Source of the DNA: Spirochaetota bacterium
Lineage (GTDB): Bacteria; Spirochaetota; UBA4802; UBA5550
NCBI GenBank assembly: GCA_003246895.1
Contig: QKCL01000017.1
Span: forward strand, 1-37,411
DNA: 37,411 nucleotides
Direction of reading: 5' to 3'
Part shown: positions 16,401-24,683 of the stretch, piece after piece
Layout: each line of letters opens with the position of its first letter
Position numbering within the stretch: the first letter of the stretch is position 1
Notes under the pieces: model-generated
What the model was told of the DNA's origin: nothing
Seen by the model: only the letters and a program-made list of their open reading frames with translations
Databases searched by the model: none
Made by a program: the position numbers and the translations under genes

Positions 16401-17978
16401 AATTGCCGGGTTTGTTACCTGGGCAAATGTCTGCTTGAAATAGTTAAAAAGCGGCTGCGGCTTATCTGACAGAACAGCAAGAGGAGTATCTGTTCCCATT
16501 GAACCTGTAGGTTCCATTGCTGTAAGAAGCATGGGAGTCATTATTGAATCTATATCTTCACGGTTAAAGCCGAATGTATGCTGCAGTTTCAGAAGCTTAT
16601 CCTGTTCAATTGAAACATCAACATTATCCGCTTCCATGTCATCGAGTACTATTCTGTTCTCATCAACCCACTTTGTATAGGGCTTGCTTGCGGCAATCTT
16701 AGCTTTGACTTCACTGTCGGGAATGATTCTTCCCTCTTCAGTATCAACAAGCAGAATTTTTCCTGGAAGGAGACGACCCTTGTACTCAACCTCTTCCGGT
16801 TCAAAGGTCTGAACACCAACCTCTGACCCCATGACTATCATTCCGCTTTTTGTTACCACATATCTTGAAGGCCTCAATCCATTTCTGTCAAGAGTACCGC
16901 CTATAATTTTTCCGTCACAGAATACCATGGAAGCAGGACCGTCCCATGGTTCCATAAATGTTGAATGAAACTCATAGAATTTTTTCAGGTCATCAGGAAT
17001 GGGGTTCTTGTCATTCCAGGATTCAGGCACCATCATCATAAGAGCATGCGGGAGAGACCTGCCTGATGCCACAAGCATTTCAAGGGCGTTGTCAAATGAA
17101 GCGGAGTCACTCTTTCCAGGCTCAATTACCGGAAGAACCTTTTCAAGGTCATCGCCGAGTATCTCTGAATAAAAATCGGATTCTCTCGCCTGCATCCAGA
17201 ATCTGTTGCCCTTTACTGTATTTATTTCACCGTTATGTGCAATTATTCTGAAAGGCTGCGCCAGATCCCATGAAGGAAATGTGTTTGTGCTGAATCTTGA
17301 GTGCACAAGGGCGATTGCACTTTTGACCCTTTCATCACTCAGGTCACCGTAAAATCCCTTAACCTGTTCCGGTGTAAGCATGCCCTTGTATACTATTGTC
17401 TTGCTTGAAAGACTCGGCATATAGAAATACTGTTTCCCGTCAAGGGAAGAGTCCCTGATGGTTCTTTCAGCATATTTTCTCAGTACAAAAAGTTTAAGTT
17501 CAAGATTGATGTCTGCACTGCCGGACTTGCCGATAAAAACCTGCTTGATACATGGCTCAGACCTTTTTGCAATATCTCCGATATCACTGTTGTCAACCGG
17601 AACGTTTCTCCATGCAAGGACTTTCAGTCCCTCTCCTTCAGCAAGCTTTTCAAACAGGTTTATACATTCTTCCTGTGACTTCTCCTGAGGAGGAAGAAAC
17701 ATAAAACCGGTACCATATTCACCGGCCTCCGGAAGCGCCGGAATCTCCTCTTTATAAAAATCATGCGGTATCTGAAGCAGTATACCTGAACCGTCACCGG
17801 TCTTGTTATCCGCTCCTTCAGCTCCCCTGTGTGTCATTCTTTCGAGAACTTCAAGTCCCCTTTTTACTATATCAAAAGATTTTTTTCCTTTAATATCCGC
17901 AACAAATCCAATTCCACAGGAATCATGTTCATAGGCAGGGTTATACATCCCCTCCTTTACAGGTTTTCCATAACTCAT
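13437..17978 (-). CDS. gltB: Glutamate synthase large subunit
   Basis: Makes two glutamates from glutamine and 2-oxoglutarate: the N-terminal amidotransferase frees ammonia, which tunnels to the FMN site. The 1513-aa length is normal. Cys21 in HDSCGIGF is the class II amidotransferase nucleophile, so residues 1-20 are a propeptide. The central and FMN-binding domains follow (GGEDPRRF, KPGEGGQLPGHKV, GGTGASP). The [3Fe-4S] cluster cysteines are 1121, 1127 and 1132 in CVMMRKCHLNTCPVG. The C-terminal beta-helix carries Gly-rich repeats such as NIIIGNTVLYGATSG. It is the first gene of the gltBD operon. An 8-bp inverted repeat at 18012-18038 lies upstream and may be an operator. Confidence 0.97.
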   Translation of the reverse strand: MSYGKPVKEGMYNPAYEHDSCGIGFVADIKGKKSFDIVKRGLEVLERMTHRGAEGADNKTGDGSGILLQIPHDFYKEEIPALPEAGEYGTGFMFLPPQEKSQEECINLFEKLAEGEGLKVLAWRNVPVDNSDIGDIAKRSEPCIKQVFIGKSGSADINLELKLFVLRKYAERTIRDSSLDGKQYFYMPSLSSKTIVYKGMLTPEQVKGFYGDLSDERVKSAIALVHSRFSTNTFPSWDLAQPFRIIAHNGEINTVKGNRFWMQARESDFYSEILGDDLEKVLPVIEPGKSDSASFDNALEMLVASGRSLPHALMMMVPESWNDKNPIPDDLKKFYEFHSTFMEPWDGPASMVFCDGKIIGGTLDRNGLRPSRYVVTKSGMIVMGSEVGVQTFEPEEVEYKGRLLPGKILLVDTEEGRIIPDSEVKAKIAASKPYTKWVDENRIVLDDMEADNVDVSIEQDKLLKLQHTFGFNREDIDSIMTPMLLTAMEPTGSMGTDTPLAVLSDKPQPLFNYFKQTFAQVTNPAIDPIREELVMSLTSYIGPRKNLLTESAEHCKMIKFFRPIFTNTEVEKIRGSKNPDIKSITLDAVFKNDSSAGVLGAALDRLCREAEEAVDKGFKYIILSDKKIDENTVPMPSLLASAAVHHHLIKIKKRTRAGILIETGEAREVMHFALLFGYGADAVNPYLAFATIKNLKDSKKLDTDLSYEELEENFIKANDKGLLKVLSKMGTSTLRSYRGAQIFETVGLSLESVEKYFTGTCSRLSGIGTDQLALEAIKKHEKGFKENRKLLESEGVYSYRKTGERHSWNPESIYMLQWATRTNDYDKYKKFTSIVNKQVLEPHSIRGLFDFKKMTPVSIDEVEPVEAIMKRLTTGAMSFGSISKEAHESIAIAMNSIHGRSNSGEGGEDPRRFQKNSDGTSSRSAIKQVASGRFGVTSNYLANADEIQIKVSQGAKPGEGGQLPGHKVNKIIAKTRFSTPGVTLISPPPHHDIYSIEDLAQLIFDLKNANPNARISVKLVSESGVGTIASGVAKAYADNILISGYDGGTGASPQSSIKHAGLPWEIGLAETHQTLVKNDLRGRIRLQTDGRLKTGRDVVVAALLGAEEFGFGTGALIVLGCVMMRKCHLNTCPVGVATQDPELRKRFRGRPEYLINYFRFMAQEVREIMAELGITKFSDLIGRTDLLETRKLDHWKAAYLDPKDLLHRPAEADKYANYCVTDQLHKINDVKDLKLIEKIKPLLTPARDTNISVDMNICNTDRSVGAMLSYEVSKAYGEEGLPEDSIRCNFSGNAGQSFGAFLAKGVTFRLEGDSNDYFGKGLSGGKLIVVPPAESSFKAEENIIIGNTVLYGATSGEAYVRGVAGERFCVRNSGALAVVEGTGDHCAEYMTGGRVIVLGKVGRNFAAGMSGGIAYVLDERGDFDYYCNKGMVELTPVKDYDDQEFIIDMLKKHIRYTDSSVAKNIINNWYDYLPKFVKIMPLEFKRAMNEMRIAQIDEKLASICEEEQLKESF

Positions 17979-18376
17979 CTAGCATTCTCCTGACTTTTAT
18001 TTCTATGTTTATATAACAAATATTACAAAATTGTTATAGAATAACTGAAACATCTTTATTTCCGGATACAACCCGTTTTATGTACATATTTGTAATTAAG
18101 AACATTACACATTTACAGACATATACTCAATTGTACAAGTTAAAAAAAGGGTTTATCACAGCAATAAAAAAATCATATTTATGTTACAGTAAAGTAAAAT
18201 TATACATCATCTTAAAAAATTTTAATATGCCCCTGTAACACTTTCATACCACAATCCCGCCTTTTTCACCGGGCTCTTAAAAATTTCCTCTCTTTTGTTC
18301 TGAGCTCTCCATCTTTATTCTATCTTTAAAATTATTTAACAAAAAAATACTATCCCGGAATAAAAACGGATAACCA
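17979..18376. promoter_or_regulatory. Divergent intergenic region between gltB and the radical SAM gene
   Basis: About 400 AT-rich bases with no coding signal. It must contain both outward promoters. The only structure I can point to is the inverted repeat near the gltB side. I see no riboswitch-like conserved core, tRNA or small ORF with a ribosome binding site. Confidence 0.45.
18012..18038. promoter_or_regulatory. Inverted repeat upstream of gltB
   Basis: TATAACAA (18012-18019) and TTGTTATA (18031-18038) form a perfect 8-bp inverted repeat with an 11-nt spacer, 34-60 nt upstream of the gltB start. The position suits an operator for nitrogen control, but the AT-rich context makes chance possible. 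Confidence 0.3.
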
Positions 18377-19642
18377 ATGAACAGCTACTATAAAACAGTT
18401 ACTTCAATTCTCAAGGGCAGGCTGCCCGGCCAGCTAGTAATACAGACAACAGAAAGATGCAACGCAAAGTGCCCCCAGTGCGGAATGAACATCTCCAACA
18501 GTTTTAAAAGATCAACCCTTAGCAGCGAAAAAATCCACCAGGCCATAGACCGTGCAGCAGAACTGAATTTTCAGTCAGTATCCTTCACCGGCGGAGAACC
18601 TTTTCTGATCCATGACGACATCATGAACTACATAAAATATGCATCAGTAAAGGGAATAAAATATACAAGGACCGGAACCAACGGTTTCATGTTTCAGAAG
18701 CACAATGAACCGGGCTACACAAAAAAAATACACGCACTCGCAGGGCAACTTTCTCAATCTGGAATATACACATTCTGGATAAGCATAGACTCTGCATGTC
18801 CGGACACACACGAGAAGATGAGGGGACTGCCCGGAGTAACAGAGGGGATTAAAAAGGCGCTGAAAATTTTTGCGGAATACAAAATATACCCTTCGGCGAA
18901 TCTCGGCATAAACAGGAACACAGGCGGCAGGGACACTGACAGTTACCTGAAATATGGCATATTTCAGAAAGAGATGTTCTACGAGAGTTTTGCCGAAAAA
19001 TTCAGAAAGTTCTACAAACACGTCATCAATATGGGATTCACCATTGCCAATGCCTGCTACCCAATGAGTTTTAAAAATGACACAGACACCTCGGTATACA
19101 CGGCAACATCATCCGAAAATATTACAAGTTTCACAGTGGAGGAGAAGACCGCCCTCTTCAGTGCTCTTGCAGATGTTATACCCGAATTCAGATCGAAAAT
19201 CAGAATCTTCACACCCAGATCATCACTCTACTCCATTCTTTGCGGTCTGAAAGGAGAAAAAGAAAAATTTCCCTGCCACGGAGGAGTGGATTATTTTTTC
19301 CTGGATTCACACAATGGAGAAACCTACCCCTGCGGATTCCGGGGAACAGAATCTCTGGGCCCCTTTCACACTCTGACGTTCACTGAGAACAAAACTCATT
19401 GCCTTGCCTGCGACTGGGAATGCTTCCGTGACCCATCTTCACTTTTTGCACCATTTCTGTCTTTTAAAAATTTCAGGAAACTAATAAGAGATAAAACACA
19501 GTACACTCTATGGAAAGAGGATCTCAGTTACTTCAGGAACTGCAGCTTCTTCAACTGCCGAAAAAACATCAATACAGAAAAACTTTCTTCATCGAAAAAG
19601 CCGTCAAATAAATTCATGTTCAGAGATTTTTTCCTTTCATGA
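18377..19642 (+). CDS. Radical SAM protein with cysteine-rich C-terminus
   Basis: A 421-aa enzyme. The CxxxCxxC motif for the SAM-binding [4Fe-4S] cluster is at Cys28, Cys32 and Cys35 (TTERCNAKCPQCG), followed by the GGEP loop (~residue 73) of the radical SAM barrel. The C-terminal third has many cysteines (FPCHGG, YPCGF, HCLACDWEC, NCSFFNC) that could hold one or two auxiliary clusters as in SPASM/Twitch proteins. The spacing does not match any subfamily I can name. No precursor peptide, methyltransferase or cofactor gene is adjacent, so the substrate is unknown. The start has a poor ribosome binding site (CGGATAACCA). Confidence 0.82.
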   Translation: MNSYYKTVTSILKGRLPGQLVIQTTERCNAKCPQCGMNISNSFKRSTLSSEKIHQAIDRAAELNFQSVSFTGGEPFLIHDDIMNYIKYASVKGIKYTRTGTNGFMFQKHNEPGYTKKIHALAGQLSQSGIYTFWISIDSACPDTHEKMRGLPGVTEGIKKALKIFAEYKIYPSANLGINRNTGGRDTDSYLKYGIFQKEMFYESFAEKFRKFYKHVINMGFTIANACYPMSFKNDTDTSVYTATSSENITSFTVEEKTALFSALADVIPEFRSKIRIFTPRSSLYSILCGLKGEKEKFPCHGGVDYFFLDSHNGETYPCGFRGTESLGPFHTLTFTENKTHCLACDWECFRDPSSLFAPFLSFKNFRKLIRDKTQYTLWKEDLSYFRNCSFFNCRKNINTEKLSSSKKPSNKFMFRDFFLS

Positions 19643-19921
19643 ATCCGCTTCCTGACATCGCTTTTGGCAGAAAATACCCCAGGGCTATATTCACAAAGCC
19701 CATGTGTCTGATCAGCCATAGGTTTCATTATGGTCAATATTGCAGTAAAGCTTTTGCAATTTGGCATGGATCGTCTTAAACTCCAGAGAGATTCTAAACT
19801 ACCGCACCGACCCGGTTCCGATATGATATCTTTTATGATTTGACACAATCACTGTTTTTCAATAAGAACAATTCAGAAATGCAGCACCATGTTTTTCATA
19901 TCTACAATAAAGGAGAAATAA

Positions 19922-20122
19922 ATGACTGACGGCAGGAAACGAATCAATATAAATCCCGGTCTCAGGGTAGCAATAGTTCTTAAGGCCGATCAGAAAAGCG
20001 GAAAACTGACGGAGGGAACGGTTAAAGATATTCTTACAAAATCTCCTGACCATCCCCATGGAATAAAGGTAAGACTTACTTCCGGAGAGGTCGGGCGGGT
20101 CAAAAAAATTCTGACTTCATAA
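19922..20122 (+). CDS. ywbE: YwbE family protein (DUF2196)
   Basis: A 66-aa basic protein typical of the YwbE family: N-terminal NINPGLRVAIVLKADQKSGKLTEG, then KSPDHPHGIKVRLTSGEVGRV, matching the family's KxDQxTGKLT and HPHGIKVRL signatures as I remember them. Predicted small beta-barrel; function not established. Start is firm: AAGGAG lies 6 nt upstream. It stands alone, followed by a weak intrinsic terminator at 20223-20242. Confidence 0.9.
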   Translation: MTDGRKRININPGLRVAIVLKADQKSGKLTEGTVKDILTKSPDHPHGIKVRLTSGEVGRVKKILTS

Positions 20123-20459
20123 TCTCCTCAGCAAATAAACACAGATTCTTCTCCCGGCATAAACTGCTCCTGACAATCCATGCTCTTTCATTAATAATAT
20201 ATAAACCTCTTTTCATCATATTACACCCCGGCGGTGTTTTTTGTCTTCAGACTGTAAAAATAGTTAAACAAATATGGAAATTTCCCATATTCTGAAATAT
20301 TTTATTATAAAGAGATAATACTCATGGGAAGGTATGATTTGAAAAAATTGCCTAAGAAAAATACAATTTTCTGCAGTATTAAAATACAAATCATCACCAG
20401 CATAGTACTGCCCGTTTCTTCATTTAATTACAATACAGTAACATCACGTGGACGTGGGC
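20123..20459. promoter_or_regulatory. Intergenic region between ywbE and the hybrid kinase
   Basis: About 340 bases without a gene. Contents: a terminator-like hairpin with six T residues at 20223-20242, and an inverted repeat AATATGG/CCATATT at 20271-20291 with a 7-nt spacer about 170 nt before the kinase start. The rest is AT-rich with no feature I can support. Confidence 0.45.
20223..20242 (+). terminator. Weak intrinsic terminator after ywbE
   Basis: ACACC (20223-20227) pairs with GGTGT (20233-20237) around CCGGC, followed by a T-run through 20242. Short stem but correct form; about 100 nt after the ywbE stop. Confidence 0.5.
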
Positions 20460-22913
20460 ATGTTTAAATCTCTGGGGGTCCGTATACTCGCATCAATGAT
20501 CTCAGTTATTTTTATTACCACATTGGTTATTGTTATCTTTGTACAAAGAAAAATTGAAAATGAGATTCTGAAAGTACAGAATGAAAACGCCCTCAATCTT
20601 GTAAACACATTCACACTGAATGTTGAAAATGCATACAAAAGCATTATTTTTCATGAGGAAACTACTTTTAAAAACAGAAAGCTGCAGTTAAAAAATATCG
20701 TAAACGTTGCCATGAGCATCATCAGCGGGTACTATCTTGATTATAGAAAAGGAATCATATCTGAAAAAGAAGCCCGGAAAAAGTCCATTTCAGAGATCAG
20801 AAGTTTCCGTTACGATGAGGGCGTGGGATATCTGTGGATCAATAATACGGACAGACCATTCCCGAGAATGATAATGCACCCGACACTTCCTGAGTTAAAC
20901 GGCAAAATTCTGAATGACAAAAAATTCAATTCAGCACTTGGGATTAAAAAAAATCTTTTTGTGGCTCTTGTCGATGTCTGCCTTAAAAAGGGTGATGGAT
21001 ATGTAGATTATCTGTGGCCCAAACCGACTAGAAAAGGCCTGACTGAGTATCAGCCCAAAATATCATATGTAAAAATATTCAGGGAATGGAACTGGGTTGT
21101 GGGGAGCGGGGTTTATATTGATGATATAGAGAAGGAGAAGCAGAACCGCCTGAATGCAGTAATTAAAGACCTGAAGGAAACTTCTTCCAAAGTGACTATT
21201 ACCGAAAGCGGATACATGTTTATTTTCAACGGGGAGAAGAGACTCCTTGTACACCCCAATCTTGAGGGAACTGACGGCAATAAACTGATCAATCCCGTTA
21301 CCGGCAAAAAAATTTTTGATGAGCTGAAAGAAGCATCCAAAAATCCGGAAAAACCATTCGACTATGTCTGGAATAAACCCGGGGATGAAGACAAATACAT
21401 ATACCCGAAGCGGGCATATATACGCTATTTCAAACCCCTGGACTGGTACATAGTGGCTTCAATATATCTGGATGAAATTGAAAAACCGGGACATATACTA
21501 AGCCGCAATATAATACTCTTATCAATTGTATTTGTCTTTATTGCACTGGTCATTTCACTCTTCCTGGCCAGGAATCTTACTAAGCCTCTTATAAACCTCA
21601 TGAATGCTGCAGAAAAAATTGAAAAAGACGGCATTGCAGATGCCGAAATCCCTGTAAGCGGCACAATGGAAACCCGCGAACTGGGAACCATACTTGCCAA
21701 AATGATTACATCAATCGAACGCACCGAAGAACAGCTTCGTCAGTCCCAAAAAATGGAAACTGTAGGAACACTTGCAGGCGGCCTTGCCCACGATTTTAAC
21801 AATGTACTTGGTGGAATAACTGGCACCCTGTCCATTATGGATTTTAAGTTAAAAAAGGACGGCCATATCGAAAAAGACAAAATGGAAGATTATCTCGATA
21901 ATATGATTGGATGCGGAAACAGGGCAGCCGCAATGGTTCAGCAGCTCCTGACGCTGTCAAGAAAACAGGAAATGCACTTTTCTCCGGTAGATATCAATAC
22001 CATAATAAAACATGTAATAAAGATCTGCCAGAGCACCTTTGATAAATCAATTAAAATTGAAACTGAATATCCCGATAGTCCTCCAATAGTAAATGCCGAT
22101 GCAAACCAGCTTGAACAGGTTTTGCTTAACTTCTGTGTTAATGCCGCACATGCCATGACAATCATGCGGGAAGGTTCGGAAACATGGGGAGGCATTCTGA
22201 CAATATCAGTCAGAAACATACCAAAAGACAGATATTTCAGTAAATACCATGCAGAAGCGGAAGAGAAAGATTACTACTGCATTACCGTAAAAGATACAGG
22301 AGTAGGAATGGACAGCAATGTCCTGTCAAAAATATACAACCCGTTTTTCACAACAAAGAAGAAGGGAGAAGGTACAGGACTCGGCCTGTCCATGGTATAC
22401 GGCATAATCAAACAGCACAAGGGATTCATAGATGCCTATTCCGAAGTCGGGACAGGTACAACATTCAACATTTACCTGCCTTCTCTGGAAGTTGCTGACA
22501 TTGAAAAAACAGAAATCAAAAACATAAGCGAACCTCCCAGAGGAGAAGGACTGATTCTGATTGTTGATGACGAAGAGATAATGAGGACCATAGCTTCTGA
22601 AATCCTCATGTCCAGCGGTTACAGTGTAATCCATGCCGAAAACGGAAAAATATGCGTTGATATTTTTAAAGAGCACCATCATGAGATCAAAGCAGTACTT
22701 CTCGATATGGTGATGCCCGAAATGTCGGGGAAGGAGGCATTTATCCATCTCCATGACATTGATCCGGATGTAAAGGTCATTTTATCGTCCGGATTCAAGC
22801 ACGATGAAAGAGTAACAGATCTCCTTAACATGGGAGTAAAATCCTTTATACAGAAACCATACACATTTAAGGAACTGGCAGAAGAGATGCACAGGGTAAC
22901 TCATCACCGCTGA
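20460..22913 (+). CDS. Hybrid sensor histidine kinase with double Cache sensor region
   Basis: A membrane receptor kinase with its own receiver. From ATG 20460 (817 aa): transmembrane helix ~8-28, an extracytoplasmic sensor of two Cache-like units (~80-225 with GVGYLWINN and WNWVVGSGVYIDDIE; ~245-340 with GYMFIFNGEKRLLVHPN and DWYIVASIYLDEIE), second helix ~351-373, and HAMP (~374-425). Then HisKA with phospho-acceptor His444 in GGLAHDFNN, a HATPase domain with VKDTGVGM and GEGTGLGLSM, and a receiver with DDEE and phospho-acceptor Asp749 (LLDMVMPEMSG), plus the conserved Lys (QKP). Cache domains usually bind small metabolites; the ligand is unknown. No response regulator is adjacent. A GTG at 20448 is an alternative start. 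Confidence 0.92.
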   Translation: MFKSLGVRILASMISVIFITTLVIVIFVQRKIENEILKVQNENALNLVNTFTLNVENAYKSIIFHEETTFKNRKLQLKNIVNVAMSIISGYYLDYRKGIISEKEARKKSISEIRSFRYDEGVGYLWINNTDRPFPRMIMHPTLPELNGKILNDKKFNSALGIKKNLFVALVDVCLKKGDGYVDYLWPKPTRKGLTEYQPKISYVKIFREWNWVVGSGVYIDDIEKEKQNRLNAVIKDLKETSSKVTITESGYMFIFNGEKRLLVHPNLEGTDGNKLINPVTGKKIFDELKEASKNPEKPFDYVWNKPGDEDKYIYPKRAYIRYFKPLDWYIVASIYLDEIEKPGHILSRNIILLSIVFVFIALVISLFLARNLTKPLINLMNAAEKIEKDGIADAEIPVSGTMETRELGTILAKMITSIERTEEQLRQSQKMETVGTLAGGLAHDFNNVLGGITGTLSIMDFKLKKDGHIEKDKMEDYLDNMIGCGNRAAAMVQQLLTLSRKQEMHFSPVDINTIIKHVIKICQSTFDKSIKIETEYPDSPPIVNADANQLEQVLLNFCVNAAHAMTIMREGSETWGGILTISVRNIPKDRYFSKYHAEAEEKDYYCITVKDTGVGMDSNVLSKIYNPFFTTKKKGEGTGLGLSMVYGIIKQHKGFIDAYSEVGTGTTFNIYLPSLEVADIEKTEIKNISEPPRGEGLILIVDDEEIMRTIASEILMSSGYSVIHAENGKICVDIFKEHHHEIKAVLLDMVMPEMSGKEAFIHLHDIDPDVKVILSSGFKHDERVTDLLNMGVKSFIQKPYTFKELAEEMHRVTHHR

Positions 22914-23073
22914 GTCCTGATGCAGTTCCCACATTCAGGTCAACTGATTTCTCCTGCAAAAAAACAACATCAGTAAAACAAACAGATAAACCGATCACCG
23001 CGAAAAAACATGGAAATCTACACGATAGCAGTGTATTATTATTTCATGCCGTATATGTGCCGGAGGCTGTACA

Positions 23074-24642
23074 TTGGAAAACTTCAGTCTAAAAGAAATA
23101 ATCAATTACTTCCAAAATTTTCTGATTCAGAACAGGGCTTTTCTTGTGAATCTGGCCATTGCCGCACTGATTCTGGTCATTCTTGTATGCAGCAATATAT
23201 TTCTTTTCTGGATACTCAAAAAATTCAGTTCCTTTTTAAAGGCAAAAGTATTCATCAGAATAAAGCCCATTGAAATAAACGGCAGAGTCCTAATAAATAA
23301 AATACAGATTCTTTCTATAATATCATTTCTGTTTTATCTTCTAAGATTCTTTATCATCATTTTTATTATAATGATCTATTACCGAAGCCTTAACTATCTT
23401 TTCCCTTCCCTGAAAAACTCTGTGGCTTTTGAAGTCATAAAGGGCTTCCTGCTGACACTCATCACAACAGTAATAGTCTATTTGATTATTAAATCAATTT
23501 CCAGAGGAATAGGATTCATTATTGAGAGTATTGAGAGATGGAAAGGCTCAATAATTAATCCCCTTAGTTTCAGAAAAATTATTATTCTCACCGAAACACA
23601 GATTTCCAAAATCCTAAGAAGCCTTCTCACAGTAATCAGAATTGCCTTAATAGCCATTATTCTTTACTTTTCCATTCCCATAATTTTCAGTTACTTTAAA
23701 TTTACCAGTACATGGTCTGACATACTTCTTTCATATATAATGAAACCCATTGGGGATTTTTCAAGATCAGTTATTCAGGCCATTCCGAATCTCTTTTACA
23801 TACTTGTGATCATTTTTGTAAGCAGATTTTTCATTCATTTTGCAAGGGATTTCTTTGAACAGATAGCCATGGAAGAACTGAAATTCAAAGGATTCTCAAA
23901 GGAATGGGCTCTCCCTACATTCAAGCTTGTCAGGGGATTCCTCATTGTTTTCACTTTTATCATTATGTTCCCCTATCTTCCGGGTTCAGACTCTGAAGTG
24001 TTTCGCGGGGTCTCCGTCTTTGTGGGTATTGTTATTTCACTGGGTTCAACATCGGTCATGTCAAATATAGTATCAGGGCTTGTATTAACCTATACGAACG
24101 CTTTCAGTATAGGTGACAGAGTTAAAATAGGAGAGACTACGGGTGATATAATTGAAAAAACACTCCTTGTTACCAGAATCAGAAGCGTCAAAAATGTTGT
24201 CATTACAATACCCAATTCAATTGTCCTTAACAACCATATGATCAACTATTCAATCTCATCAAAAAGCGACGATGGCCTCATACTTCATACAGCAGTTACT
24301 ATCGGCTACGATGTCCCATGGAGGAGAGTTCATGAACTTCTCACAAAAGCAGCACTGACAACAGAAAATATAAAAAATGAACCAAAACCATTTGTCCTGC
24401 AGAATGCCCTGAACGATTATCATGTAAGCTATGAACTGAACTGCTACACACAGAAGCCTAAAATGATGTCTCTGACATATTCCATGCTTCATCAGAAAAT
24501 ACAGGATGTATTCAATGAAGCCGGAATTGAAATTCTTTCACCAGGATACCATGCAATAAGGGATGGAAACAAGACTACTGTACCAGAAACCGTAAATCAG
24601 ACTATTTCTCAAACATCGGAAAAATCTGATGAAAAAAAATAA
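23074..24642 (+). CDS. MscS-family mechanosensitive ion channel
   Basis: Small-conductance mechanosensitive channels open under membrane tension to release osmolytes. The 522-aa protein has about six to seven hydrophobic segments in the first ~310 residues. The MscS core follows: the pore helix region GVVISLGSTSVMSNIVSGLVLTYT, then SIGDRVKIGETTGDIIEKTLLVTRIRS and the IPNSIVLNNHMINYS strand of the beta domain. A C-terminal alpha/beta domain follows, with a polar tail. Longer than E. coli MscS, with an extended N-terminal membrane part. Start TTG 23074 is supported by a strong GGAGG 7-8 nt upstream. Convergent with nfnB, 41 nt apart. Confidence 0.93.
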   Translation: MENFSLKEIINYFQNFLIQNRAFLVNLAIAALILVILVCSNIFLFWILKKFSSFLKAKVFIRIKPIEINGRVLINKIQILSIISFLFYLLRFFIIIFIIMIYYRSLNYLFPSLKNSVAFEVIKGFLLTLITTVIVYLIIKSISRGIGFIIESIERWKGSIINPLSFRKIIILTETQISKILRSLLTVIRIALIAIILYFSIPIIFSYFKFTSTWSDILLSYIMKPIGDFSRSVIQAIPNLFYILVIIFVSRFFIHFARDFFEQIAMEELKFKGFSKEWALPTFKLVRGFLIVFTFIIMFPYLPGSDSEVFRGVSVFVGIVISLGSTSVMSNIVSGLVLTYTNAFSIGDRVKIGETTGDIIEKTLLVTRIRSVKNVVITIPNSIVLNNHMINYSISSKSDDGLILHTAVTIGYDVPWRRVHELLTKAALTTENIKNEPKPFVLQNALNDYHVSYELNCYTQKPKMMSLTYSMLHQKIQDVFNEAGIEILSPGYHAIRDGNKTTVPETVNQTISQTSEKSDEKK

Positions 24643-24683
24643 TCCGTATTTCCATAATCACCACTGAAGCGGTTACTGAATTA

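Noticed and set aside
19528-19848. Minus-strand frame of 106 codons after the radical SAM gene
   Set aside because: Overlaps the 3' end of the radical SAM gene, has no ribosome binding site and no recognisable domain.
19643-19921. Hidden small gene or RNA in the gap before ywbE
   Set aside because: Short frames have no ribosome binding site or familiar motif, and I saw no stable RNA fold or tRNA pattern.
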